A DNA stretch of 64,000 nucleotides from NCBI GenBank assembly GCA_020091685.1, contig CM034607.1, forward strand, positions 13,072,884 through 13,136,883, in the 5' to 3' direction. The notes beneath the pieces were generated by a model, which saw only the letters and a list, made by a program, of their open reading frames with translations, did not search any database and was not told where the DNA came from. This document shows, in pieces, positions 35,916 to 48,394 of the stretch; within the stretch, counting starts at the first letter, position 1, and each line of letters starts with the position of its first letter. A program made the translations under genes and the position numbers. The DNA is from Lutjanus erythropterus. Its lineage: Eukaryota; Chordata; Actinopteri; Lutjaniformes; Lutjanidae.

Positions 35916-36834
35916 AGAAATAGTTTGGTTTGGTGCATGTTTTTTTTTCTATTTTATATGTACTTCTTCATGACCTTTTTTCACTTCAGTACAGTCTGAT
36001 ACAGCTCCTATTCCACTGTGTTCTGTGTAACTTTAATATCTGCTCAGTTTTATTTCTGACTACTGAGTTACAATATGTTCTGTTTTGTTCCAGATAATTT
36101 TCTGCTATTCTTTAGATGTAATAGTCTTTCACTTTAGCGCTGTTGGTTTCCATAAAATAACTTTCAGAGAGTTACAGTTATTTCTGTTAATGTCTGTAAT
36201 TTTCGAGGCGAGCTTATGGCTTCAGAACAATATGTTCTACAGACCAGTGGACATAAATACGCTCCATGTGCCCATTCACACAAATACACAGCCATGACTT
36301 CATGGTTACGCAAAAGACATATGCTCGCTCATACAAACAAGCTCACATCCACCCACACGTTTTCTACTCCTGCCTGGAGAGGGTGACCTTGACGGCTTGT
36401 GCAGAGGATTCAAATATGTTCAGTGTATAGATGGAGACTTAAGAAACCAGGAGTTCAGCTCCTCAGACTGGCAGTAAGCATTCACAAAGCCAACGCAAAT
36501 ATCCATGTAAATAAACTACTCAGTGATTTAATGAGAGCTCTCACAGTGTCTCAGGTGCATCTATAAGAAACTGTACACTGTTCTCAGAATTAAAGCTCAG
36601 CATCAGTTGAGGCACAGTGCATTAGGTGATTGGTAATCAGTTGCCGTTTCACAGTCGCTGGTTCATTCAGCTGCAAGGGTCTCGACAGACTAGTAACACC
36701 CAATCATATTCATTCTGAAGTAAGATTTAACGTTAATGTATGTGCTTATTAAAGGGGTGATTCACTCTTCCACACTGATGATCAGGAGTCTTACTCCCTT
36801 GAACAGCAGAGCCTTTTCTTTTTCATGGTTTCTA

Positions 36835-37025
36835 GAAATTAAAGCTCTTTCTACAGTAACCCAGAACAGACAAACCAAATATTGGATCTAGATATGAGAC
36901 CACGCATTTTTCACAAATTTTGAGGCCACCTCTCATACACACTAGGAAGGGGAAGGTGAGGTGACATTTTTTGCAATCTGCAACCTTAACCACCAGATGC
37001 CACTAAATCCTACACACTTATCTTT
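36835..37025. repeat. Dispersed percomorph repeat fragment (ACCAGATGCCACTAAATCC)
   Basis: CAGAACAGACAAACCAAATA, GGAAGGGGAAGGTGAGGTGA and CAGATGCCACTAAATCCTAC match a repeat I recall as abundant in percomorphs. A second partial copy begins near 55548 (CAGAATGGACAAACCAAACA). Confidence 0.55.
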
Positions 37026-38184
37026 AAGTTTATAACCATTAATTTGTTTTCATGTAGTTGCAGGTCGGTTTATGTTTCCTAGCATGCTTTCCTGGTGGAC
37101 AAACAAACCTCAGGAATTTGATACCAGACACTGGGACTCACATCTTCAATCCTGTATGAGGTAAGTTTAAGGCAAAAAAAAGTATTTTGATCAAGGTTAA
37201 GGAAATGTTACAGTTTTGGCTAAGTGTACCAGTGAACATTATGCTTTAAGTCACTTTTTTCAATGTTAAACTAAAACAAATCTTTCCTCTCTGTTAGCAA
37301 AGTGTCGTGGATGCTTATATACCTAAGTATAAAAAGACAGCTCTGTCTGATCAATTTGGAATTCCTTATCTCAGGGACTTAAATGGATCACGGCAAGGAT
37401 CATTTTAAATTCAAGCTGAAAGTACTATTGAAAATGTCTGGAAAAGTTGAATCCTTATCATTAGTCAGGAGTTCTGATTGAAGACATTACATTAGTCTTC
37501 CAAAAACTGCCGTCAATTCGGTTGTTCTAGAAGAGTGATTAGGTATGAAGTCATGGGTGATCAAGTGGCTTTCATAGGATTTATCTACTATGATAGAGTA
37601 TTTGTCAAATCTAGATCTGCGTATCTTTCTGATATCAGCATAAAGATTTTACTCTGCTGTAATTCCACACACTGAAAACTGTGTTTTTTGCTTGGGGTGC
37701 ACTTTGGGCCTCTTGCGGATTATCATGTGGGATATGCCCGCTGGGTAAGGTCGAAGTTGTGCTGTGATATGAAGCATTAATCACAGAGGTCCTCTTTCAC
37801 TATAACTCTCGGTTTTTGGCAGACAGGATTAATATTTGGCAATAACAAATGTGACTCCGGTGTAAGCCAACTTCTTTCCCTGGGCACCTGCAGACATTCT
37901 GTAAAACTGCAATTGTAACTTTGAGCTCGTATAAGCTTTATGGGTGGTAAAAACGAGGGCATGGCTCACAATGTAGAGATAACCCAGACACAACAACCAC
38001 AGAGAAGTGACAGAAAGAAAGATACGGGCACAAGAATATCTGATAAGTGCTGCAGACAGTAGGCTACATACTGATCACCAATACTTTTTTGATACTGACC
38101 AAAATGTGACTGCTTCTCACAGTATTGAGAACTGTCAAGTACTGAAGCATGTCTGGTCAGATTCGTGACCTTGTTTACATAGGG

Positions 38185-38698
38185 CAGTGGTTCTCAACCT
38201 TTTTGAGTCACAGTCCCCCAGGTTGATGTTTGCAACATCAACAAAAGAAATCCATATTTCAGAAAGTCAGGGTGATATTTCCAATGCTTTGTGGGAGCTC
38301 TGGAAATGCCAGTGCCTTTTCATTTCTCATTTGATGGTGCTGCTGTCAAGACTTTCAGGTGACTCGCCATGAGTCAAGTCTCCATTTCCTGCCCAGTCTC
38401 CTCTTGGTCTTGAGCTAGAACACTCTTTCTGAAAAGCCATCGCTCCATGGTAGTCATCCCATCTGACAAAATACAGCCCTCGTGGACTGAGTTGTTTGTT
38501 AAGTTCGCTATTTTTGAGTGTCTGTCCCTTTTGTTGAAAGTCACTAAGAGGCTGACGTTTCTGAGAGCCGCTTCCTGTTTTCATTCCATCCTGCTTGCCA
38601 CAATATTTCACTTTATTCTCCACAACCATCTGGCGACCTCAAGAAATTATCTCATGACCCCCCTTTCAGAGACCAGACCCCTAGGCTGAGAACTACTG
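38185..38698 (+). mobile_element. hAT-like non-autonomous element, copy 2
   Basis: The left end CAGTGGTTCTCAACCTTTTT and the right end ...AGGCTGAGAACTACTG are imperfect inverted repeats of at least 15 bp, of the type seen in Charlie-like hAT elements. No clear 8-bp target duplication remains. The interior encodes nothing I recognise. A second, truncated copy in the opposite orientation lies at 9968-10450, inside the TSR1-TSR2 intron. Confidence 0.72.
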
Positions 38699-38944
38699 GG
38701 CACTTTCACATCTAATCTGTTTGGTGCAGTTCAAGGTTGAATTCTGGTGTCTTTGCCTGTTTGGTTCAGTTTGTTTGAACTGGTGTGAAACAGTGGCAGG
38801 CATTTTCAGTTGTGGGTTTTTGGCTGCTTCCAGGAGGACTCCTATGTGGTTTGCTTGTGGTGTGAAAGAAAAATAGGTCGACCACAGCATTGTATGAGAG
38901 TAGATATATGATTTTAAATTTACTTGTGAACTGTCAAACGAGAC

Positions 38945-39330
38945 ATTGCCAGTTTATTAAGTACACTGCTAATGCAGTATAATACAGAAACAGAAAACAG
39001 TCTTGCAACAAAGCCCTCCTTCACGAAGGTTATAATGTTCTGGGTTGTTTTTTTTTTTTTTGTTTAAGGGAGATAATAGAAACACGTCAGCATAACACAT
39101 TGCAGTTCAACAGAACCACAAGCTGCAGCCTCCAAAATTAATTTGAATCAACACCTCCTCTAAAACTGTTTCAACAAAAACTGAACTTCTAACCTTCACA
39201 AAGGTAGGATTTATTGCAGGGCTGTTGAATTAGAGACCCAGGTGACCCTGAAGAAGCCCACAAGCCGAAACCAATAAACTTGTTCTTTATACAAGAAGTG
39301 TTGCTGGAGTTGTAACTTCTTCAAACTATT
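38945..39330. mobile_element. Inverted-repeat element of about 0.4 kb
   Basis: The stretch 38996-39046 (CTTGCAACAAAGCCC..., CTTCACGAAGGTTATAATG) pairs with the reverse complement of 39186-39240 (CTTCTAACCTTCACAAAGG, TTGCAGGGCTGTTGAATT). Arms of about 50 bp enclose a 140-bp loop with a T-rich run. The right side ends with CCCACAAGCCGAAACCAATA, a tail seen in other fish repeats. Superfamily is unknown. Confidence 0.5.
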
Positions 39331-39767
39331 TTCCTTCTCCACACACCTTAGAAGTAACTCAACTTGTGCCTAAAATCCCTACTGTGCTTCTATCATACTG
39401 CTGTATTATACTGCATTATTTTGAGATGGGTATATCTAATCATCTGGCAAGTGTGTATGCAAGCAGTGTATTTATTTAGGAGAGAGACTTCAGTATGTGC
39501 ATCACTATGTGAGTGCAGGGATTTCCATCGATACATCAGAAAGAACATAGTAAGGGAACAGGGAACAGTTTCTATGCTACTAATGCTCTTCATCAGTTAT
39601 ATCTTTTGAGCTCATTCGACTGGAGAACATAAATATTAACAAAAAAGCAGTAATGTGCACCAAGAAAGCAAACTATTTATCATCCATTTATGAAAGTAAT
39701 GCACTTCCAAGCAGTTTCAAGCACTTTATCAAAAAACCAACACTTTTCAAACCTCAAAAACATTACA

Positions 39768-40117
39768 TTAAAGCTACTACTAGGAGCTTTTACATTGCGT
39801 TGATTTTGGAGGCACCTGTGGACAAAAGCGGTAGTGTTTCCATCTACATAACCACAAAATGTAATGTCAAATATCTCCTCCTTTCTTCCTCTCAGTGGGC
39901 TAATGTACTCCTCACTGTACCTTTGCCTGGAAAACTGTACACACAGGCTCGCTTCATCTGAGAATCCAACCCGGAGGCAGGAGTTAAGAATAACTTTATA
40001 GAAATAGCCAGTCTTCTCATGGAAGGTCTTGTTTGCTTATGTAGGTCATATAGAGGCACCAGTGATGAACTGAGACTGTTCCATAACCAGTTAAAAAACT
40101 CCTTGTAGTAGCTTTAA
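39768..40117. mobile_element. TTAA-flanked MITE, copy 1
   Basis: The element of about 350 bp has the left end TTAAAGCTACTACTAGGAGC and right end GGAGTT...CTCCTTGTAGTAGCTTTAA in mirror arrangement, so both termini are TTAA(A)GCTACTAC inverted repeats. Internal sequence such as AAAAGCGGTAGTGTTTCCAT and AACTGAGACT...CCAGTTAAAAAACTCC is shared with the copy at 51405. TTAA target sites are typical of piggyBac and Kolobok transposons. No coding sequence is present. Confidence 0.8.
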
Positions 40118-42774
40118 AATTTAAGTGTTTTCAAGGACATCCAGCTGTCTGTCTGTGGACAGATTTAGTGAATGGGACAGTGTCACTACTGTGAAAGTGT
40201 TGAGATCAAAATGAAGGCTAATTTAGAAGATGGAGTGACCAGACAAATAAATACTGAGTACTCATGTAATCATGCAGCAATGGCTGCTTAGTACGTCAAA
40301 ATATCGGCATGCTGATGAGCGTCGTTGCACGATGTTGTGTAGCTACTGACTGAAATCAACCTTTTGCAACCTGTATTTAGGTTTAGCAAAAAAAAGTTTA
40401 CTGAAGTAAAGTATAGGGGAAAAGTATTGTTTTATATTGCATGGGCACTACTGAAAAGCCACTCTCACCTATCCACTATCTTCTGTCCTACCAATAATCT
40501 CTCTCTCCTCCTCTCTATGTTCTGTACCTCGCTCTACCATATTATCAACCTCTCACTCTCTTTCTCATTGTGTCTTTCAGGAAAGTTAGAAAATTCTGAA
40601 GTAGTAGTATGGCCTTGACCTACAGCAAAATACCTCTCCACTCCATTTCAGTGTGCAGTAGTCCACACACAGCAAAAACACACACATACATATACAGTAT
40701 ATATATAGTATGGCCTGCAGTGAGAACAGTCTTCCCCTTTACAGGGCTCAAGGACTGCCAGGGCCTCATCAGTTCAGGAGATGAGGCCTCTCGACTCGTT
40801 CTTTCCTTCTCCTACCCCGCTACAAAATGTTCCAGGCAATTTAGCCCAAGGAGAGAAAAGGTGTCGAGCGGCCGGATAAATAACTGAGAGCAGTCACGCC
40901 ACAAGGCTAATCGAAGGAGCAGCGCGAGTCGCGTCGCATTGAGGGCGCTCCATGCTAAAGAGTTCATTTCAGCCATTGAGGTCAGCAGGGCTAATCACAG
41001 TCGTGCATTTTCTCAAGGAGAAGTGCTGTGCAATAGGCACCAGCTATGAGACTGCTGTGGGAATTTTAACACCCCTAAAATCGAGAGCGCCACACTTAGC
41101 TAAATGATCCTGCCTTGAATCATCAAAATATGAATCTGTCCTAGATTTCTGTACGGTTACTTGAGCCGAAGTCTGTGTGGGTGTGTGCGCGTATGCACAT
41201 GCATGCGTTTTAAGAGTGTATTAGTGACAGCGTGCGTGATTTTCTGTGTGGAAAATTTCACTCAGTAAGACATGACATGAAGCATCTATTCTCAGGAGAA
41301 ATGTTAGCGAGACATGATTAAAATTAAGTAAAATAAATGTTAGAATATTATTTTCTTTAAAAAGTTTGTTCCTCCATGTCCTCATTTGCCTTCCCTGGCA
41401 TCATTTGTGTGTGTTTGCTCTGACTTTGACTTCACTAAGGAGAACTAACTTGTCAGATATTATTTTTTTCATCAGATATTCAGATGTTTCACCATCTGCC
41501 AATGTGAAAGCCTTGGTTTTCTTGTTTTGTTACAGGATGAACAGTGCCTTCCTCTGTTCTTTTAAAAAATCTTTTCATCCTCCTAAAGCCATTATTTTGA
41601 CATCAACATAAAATCAAAGTAATATCTAATGTTAAAGGGTTGCTATACTTCCACTCCCCCTGAGAATCAGTCTCCTATCTGTAGCACGTTTAGGTTAACT
41701 GGTTTTTGTAGGGTTCAGTGCCAGCAGCTCTCACCCATGTAAAACCGTGGGCAGCTGCTTAGACACGAGCTCACAGAGCTTTGCAGCTTCTCAGAGCGAA
41801 TCGTGCTGCTATCCGCCCAGTGGAAGTAGCAGAGGGAGGTGGGAAATGAGTGCTGGATGAAGGAAGTCAAATGTGCAGCAAGTCAACAAGGAATTATGAA
41901 CTTATATCCCTCTGGTTTGAGGAAAAAAAAACAAAAAACATGGGGTGTCCGTGTTGCTCTGTTTCTCCTGATTGAAGTAAAAAAAAAAAATCTGTTAACT
42001 GTAAGAGCTGTATGATGTGACAGTAAATCACATATCTGCTGCTTTGAGTTATTTTCAGTCTACCATGAGGCAATCCAACAGATTCTTGGCAAAACTAACT
42101 GAGCATGCTGTAAAAATGATAATTAAGAAGCTTACATTTAAAAGAACAAGAACAGGGGACATAGCCCTGTGATACAGCCCCTTATGCTTTGATAGTACAC
42201 GATTTAACGAAAAAAGTAGAAAATATATACGTCTACATTTTACAGTCTACATGTATGCATTACAATATACAGTAACATACATCTTTAGGATTCAGAGGTC
42301 CAGTGGGAATGAAACTCAAAGCACACTACTGGCATATTACTGTCATATCTGTCATATTTTAAAGAGATCCAGAAATGTATATAGTGTTTGTCTTTGCTTC
42401 AGTAAGCCTTGCTGGTACCATGAGACATTTTCAGCATGTCCTCGTGGGAGGCAAACCCCCTAACCTCTTCAGCCAACTCACTAAGCTGCATGATCATGAG
42501 CGTGATCATTTTTTTCTTTTGGAATGGAAAAAAAAAAAAATATTTCTGCACATTTATTTTTACAAACCAACATTTTTAATTCTGTTCATTGAGTCTATGT
42601 TTATTTTGGATTTTCTGTATGAGCTAAATTGAACACAAGTAATGGAACATACTGCTGCAATTTTGGGGTATTACCAAGCCCCCAAGACGTGTGCTGGTTT
42701 TTGAAGCCAATTTGACAAAAATACTTTTCCCCATAACCTTACATTGTGAAGGAAGTGGCTATAAAACTGCTAGG

Positions 42775-43410
42775 AGTAATCAGATTATTTTTTTTGCTGT
42801 AACAAGCAACACAATGCATTAGTTGTTACTCAGTTTTTTAGTGACATTTTCAAATCTGCAATCTGTTGCACCATGACCATTGCAAATTTACCACCTGCAC
42901 CTGTCACCAGAAAAAAAAACACTGAGGGTGACTTTTTTTGCATTTGAGACAGAGAACAGACACAACATACCATCTCGGTGAACATTAAAATTGCGGTGTA
43001 CCTTAAGTCAAGTCTCTTTTGAACTCCATTCCTCCATGATCAGATCTTTTTTTGAGTAAATACAACATCATCCAGTGTGCCTGTGGAGAGATATTTTTGG
43101 CCTTGGAAGTTTCATCAGAGGGTCAGACTATCCAACATATTTTGAAAACTTCTCCTGTGGAGAAAAGACTGGCTGCTTTTGTTGTTCTCACAGAGGCAGC
43201 TGTGTAAAATGCCACGGCCCAGTTAACTGTCAGTACAAATGTAACAACATGTGCAAGGGATTGCTAAGGGATTTTGATTTTGGTAAGGCAAAAAGACTCT
43301 AACAAGTTACTGCTCGCAGTAACGCTGTGATGAGTAATGAGTTACTTTTTAATGTATCTAATCTTACAGTGTAACAATTTACTTTTAAATGTAATGTTCC
43401 CTATAACTGG
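42775..43410. repeat. Putative decayed element with GTAAC-rich ends
   Basis: The left side (GTAATCAGATTA, GTAACAAGCAACACAATGCA, GTTACTCAG) and right side (ACAAGTTACTGCTCGCAGTA, AATGAGTTACTTTTTAATG) resemble the TTACT/GTAAC ends of fish MITEs. In between lies an open stretch at 43075-43302 whose translation is cysteine-rich but matches no family I know. Confidence 0.45.
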
Positions 43411-45221
43411 TCACAACCCCAATAAAAATGGCTCATTTCACAATCAGAATTTGATCTATTCAGTCCAATAACATTTAGCCGGTGGAAGTCTTAGTGCACC
43501 TGATCTATTGGCCTGAATGACGTAGCAGATCCAGGTAGTTTTATACAGAGGTCAGCTTCATTTGTCACTGAGCCGCTTTCATTAGAATTAATGGCCACCT
43601 CCGACTCTGTGTCCAATTCTCCTTGACGTTGCTTCCTAACTGGAAACAACGCGAACGGGCGAGCGAACATCAGATTGTTTCAATTTTTCCCAATGAGGAT
43701 GTCCTAACTTGCTCTGTGCGTCAGTGAACAGGGTCAGCAACACGTCTCTTGTTTTAAAAAAAATGCTCACCCTGGCTCTATTTTAGAGATATTTCACAAA
43801 CCTGCTTCAACTCCAACCTATTTTCTTTGGTCAAAATCTCAGATCAGATCAGATTTGGTCATAATTTCATTTTCATTTCCATTTCCTCCAATCAAAACAG
43901 TCAGCAGGGATGATAAGAGCCTAATTTATTAGGATGAAAAGCAGCACATCTTACAAGACAAGGCTCTGAAGGAAAATGGGGAGCTATTGGGAGATACAAG
44001 TAAACTGTCCCCCAACTATGTGGCAAAAAGTCTGATATGCTTTGAATAAATAACTACACCACTTAACTTTCTCATCAGGGGGAATCAGCAGGAGCTGCTG
44101 TGAAACTGCTCATAGCACATCTGGCCATTTTTTCATGCTCCATCCACAAGTTCTCTCGCTTGCTGTATGTTCAGAAGAGGTGTAATAAATCCATGGGTAA
44201 CTCTGACATGATGTTTTCACATAAGACTTTACTTATGTGTGTTATTTTATGGACACTTTTATCATTGCATATCAAAGAAACAAATCTAGTCTTTCAGGCA
44301 GAGAGGTCTAGCTTTCCCCTTCCTTCTCCTTTCTGACTTCTCATGAAAAAAACAGAGCAAGAATAAACCGTCAGCCATCACCCTCCTGTCCCTTCTAGGC
44401 ATAAATGTGCCACCCCATCTCTCTGTCACTATCAGTCACTCTTGCACCTGTTTGCCACACATCCAGCCCTTCCTGATGACTCTCACCGACTCCTGGCCCC
44501 CGTCAGCCCCCTTGACCCACTCCTCGCTGTCTTTACCCCCATCACCTTTCAATCACTGTCTTCTTCTCCTGCCACCCCCTCAGCAGTCATAACTCGGAAT
44601 GAGAGTGGAAATTACGACCTCCTCTGCCCTTTTTCTCACCACGTCCATCTCCGCCGCCACATTCCTTGCTGTGTCCTACTTCCAAAACCTGGAACAATGT
44701 ATTTTGATAAAGGTTGTCACGAGCCTGTAGATTAGTTTAGTACACGGCACAAATAAAGGCACAGTCTTTTTTTATTTGGCTGGATCAAAGTGCAGAGACT
44801 GCACTGAATAATATCACAGTGAAGTGCAAAACTGTCTAATTTCTCAAGGGTTTTTAGGGACGTCAAAGCCCATCACAGGCCTCTTGATACCCTTTCAAGT
44901 CTGAATAGAAACACCTTGATAGTTTCAGCAAAATTTGTGTGGAAAAAGTCTTGTGTTTCTCTGGAGGACAAAAGAGCAGGATGCCAGCGAACATAAAAAC
45001 CAATAAATGAGAGAGAAGACTATACATCAGCCAATTGTGACATAATACTGAAATAATGACATAAAATGAGCTTTGCCTCATAGTCTGCATTCAACAAATT
45101 CCACAGATGGCTTCATTTCTTGTGTGCAAAAAAATGAGGTCAAACAACGAGCAGAAAAATCTGTTTGGATCAGTATTTTCAGGTGTTCAGATGTGACTTT
45201 AAAGTACCAGGGAGGGATTTC

Positions 45222-45805
45222 AGTCACACTTTATCTTATAGTACATTAAATATGACAAAAAATAGAAATACCTTCCTTATTAGACTCTCATTAGACTTTA
45301 CTAAAAGGTTTATTAGGGACACATTACAACAGAACAGAACTCTAAACTAAAGTATATTTTTTCCCACTGTTAGACCTTATCATACCTTATTAGAGGGTAA
45401 TATGCGACATACCGCAACAGAACTGTACTGTAAACTAAAGTGAAATCACATATCTGCTACTTTCTCCATTTAAAAACAACATGTGAACCAGATCTACCAA
45501 GTAAAGGCCAAAATTATAGAAGTGGAGGACTATTCTGTTTATGACTGCACAGACTTATTGTAATACTATGGCAGATAATGTGATTTGACTGGGACAAGCC
45601 AAAGAAGGTGTATCAAGTAGCATATAAGTGATTTCATTTCAGTTTACAGTCCAGTTCTGTTGTAACATGTCCCTTTAATTACGTTTTGATAAAGTCTAAT
45701 AAGGGTCCTATAAAAGGTCTAAAACATGTTATTTCTAATTTGCGTCTATTTTGATACAAAGTACAGCTTGTTATGTCTTTTAGTGTACCGTAAAATAAAG
45801 TACGA
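45222..45805. mobile_element. Fold-back (palindromic) MITE, copy 2 (longer)
   Basis: The ends CACTTTATCTTATAGTACAT (left) and TGTACCGTAAAATAAAGTAC (right) are inverted relatives. Inside, TTATTAGGGACACATTACAA on the left is mirrored by TTGTAACATGTCCC on the right. AAGTGAAATCACATATCTGC is mirrored by GTGATTTCATTTCAG. The left arm has an extra tandem repeat of the TTATTAGA...AACAGAAC block (45270-45355 and 45370-45445), so the copy is longer than the one at 33995. Confidence 0.72.
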
Positions 45806-46982
45806 ATGAGATTTTTTTAAAGATGTCTTAAAGATAGCAAGGAATGGGAGAGATGCAAGCTGCTCAACTTGCTGTCAACACATTGCATCATCTCATGGAA
45901 ATTCACACTACTGTCTCAAAAAAATAAGACTCTACCGGCCTTATCGCATTGCATTCTAGTCTTTGGTTTCTCCCACTTCAACATCCAACGTCGTTTTTTT
46001 CTCATGATTGATAGATGAGGGTGTGCACCCTCATGTTTGTGAGACTCGGGATGCTGTTTTTATGCTCATCATCTTTGCCAAGACCCAAAAAAACAGATTT
46101 CTTCCTGGAAAACAGAAGAGCAGGATCTTGGCTATTGAAGCATGTGAAATCTTATATTGATTAGAGCTCCTATTTTTCTCCTTGTTCTCCGTGTTTTTTT
46201 TTTTTTGTTTTTTTTAATGTGGGTTGTAGCCCAGGTATTATTTTCTACATTGAGAACTGGCATCCAATCATCCTACATTTCCAATTGCCTTTTCACTGAG
46301 TTTATTTGTTGTTCACTGGCTTTCTCTTGACCCTACCACTCCGTTTCTCTACATCCCCCTTCTCCCTCTCCCTCCTCTCTTTCAGTATCCATAAGTCTTT
46401 CTCCAGAATTTCCTGCGTCAGCTGAATGTCGCGCTGATTAATCACTTGATTACTTCCAGCCAATAGTCACATTGATTAACTTTGCCACATGATGGCTTTC
46501 TGGTTGACTCCCCGGAGAGTGTGGTCTCTCTTTTTTGCAGACTTCTGATGGGAGGCAAGTCATGTCCAGGGGACATCTGCGCGAGGCTCTGCCGGGGAAG
46601 GTCGTCCATATCCACGACATCTTGGAGATATCACACACCAGTGAACGAAAAAGAACACTGAGCTCCCTTTGCCACAAAGAAAAAGAGAAAGCCCTCTGTT
46701 CAGACAGCTACAAAATCCCTTCAGGGGTGTTGCAGAAAAGTTATAGAAAAATAAAAAATCTTACACATCTTGAAAGTGACGGGGACTTTTTCAGTTGCCC
46801 TCTTTGAACTTGAGCTGTTTCAAGTCGTTGGCTCAAAAAAAAAAAGAGAATATGATGCAACATGTATACATCAAAATTGTGTTTTGGCGGATCAAAAACC
46901 TCTTGGGCTGCAGTTTGCTGTCATATCAAGAAACAAATAAGGACTACTGTTGCCTTAAATTACTGTCTCAGCCACCCCCGTG

Positions 46983-48394
46983 ACACTCTTAGAAACAAGG
47001 GTTCCAAAAAGGTTCTTCCAAAAAGCCTGAGCTTCTGCCCAGAACCATTTGCTTCTGAAGAACCTTTCTTGAAGAGAGGGTTTGTAAATGGTTCTTTGTA
47101 AGACTTTTCAGAAGTTCTTCAAGGATTGTTGAAAGCTTGTATCCTTTCTGTCATGTTGCCGATTCCACTGTTCCTATGCTCACTTTTAACCTGTTCACTG
47201 TTGAGCCTACACAGCCTCTCCTGTTCCTATTTACACATATAAAAGATTATTTGAATGTTATTTTTAATTTAAAGATCAGTAATTATAACATAGATTGTTA
47301 AAGGATGAATGACGACAATATACAATCTATGGGAATCAATACTTTACTATACAAGAACCCTCAGTAGACAAGAGGGTTCTAGGTTAAACCTTATAAAAAG
47401 GCTAGTTTTATATCCCCTGCATGGGTTCTTGATAGATAAGAGGGTTCTCAGTGGAAGAAGAAGACAGAAGATCATAGAAACTCCAGTGTGGGTTCTTGTT
47501 AGCACCCTTAGAAGGTGGGAAGGTTTCGGATAGAACCACCAGAGAGGGTTCTGGGTGGAACTACCAGGCCCCTACAATCCTCTAGAACTCATAGAACCCT
47601 TAAAGGACAAGAGGGCTCTTTGTGAAACCCTAGATCTCCTTAGGTGGGTTCTTGGAACGTAAAAGGTTCATTGTCGACCTCCGTGTGTCCGGCTTCTTGA
47701 TGAAGTGCCTGGAATATAAAAGGGTTCCAGGATGAAGCCCCTATATGTGGGTTCTTGTTAGCACCCTTAGAAGGTGGGAAGGTTCTAGATAGGACCCCCA
47801 GAAAGTGTTCTAGGTGCAATCACTGCATCATACAATGGCCCTCTATGGAACCTTTCATAGAGGACTCTGAGAGGAACCTTGTATAGGTGGTTCTAGATGC
47901 AACCTTCTATGTTGGATTCTAGATAGAACACTCCTGGGACCCTTTTCCACCAAATTAGTTCTGGATCTGAACTGGTCCTGTTCAATATTCTAGGAATCTT
48001 GGTGCTTTCTAGTGAATCAGTTCGTGTTTCCATCAGTTTTAAGTGGAACCATTATAATCAAGCATGTGGTCAACAGAGGATGCTGCCTGTAGAAGATGGC
48101 ATGTCCACTTTGGTTCCCAGTGAAAACCTGCTGTTATTTGGTTCCAGTTGGGAACCCACTTTTAAGGTTCTGAACCAGTTTATGTTTCATGAGAATGCTC
48201 CAAATGGTCCAAAATTTGATGCTTGACCTGGAAAGGGGCTGGTTCCATATTGGTGGAAAAGACCTTTTTGACAGGATTCCAGGTGGAACTTCTATTAGAA
48301 TTTCTACCAGAAACCAAAAAGGGTTCTCCTATGGGGACAAACTGAAAAAAAAACCCTATATGGTTCCAGTTAGCAACTTTATCTCTAAGAGTGT
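46983..48394 (+). mobile_element. GGTTCT-rich terminal-inverted-repeat element, copy 3 (longest)
   Basis: It has the best preserved ends: ACACTCTTAGAAACAAGG on the left and TTATCTCTAAGAGTGT on the right are near-perfect inverted repeats. The left module with GCTTCTGAAGAA is followed by an unrelated patch (about 47150-47340). Then comes a long array of AGGGTTCT and TTCTTGTTAGCACCC units, and a module at about 47950-48240 shared with copy 1 (sequence near CTAGTGAATCAGT and GGTTCCCAGTGAAAACCTGC). At 1.4 kb it is more than twice the length of copy 2, the difference lying in the array and the shared module. No coding capacity is evident. Confidence 0.75.
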
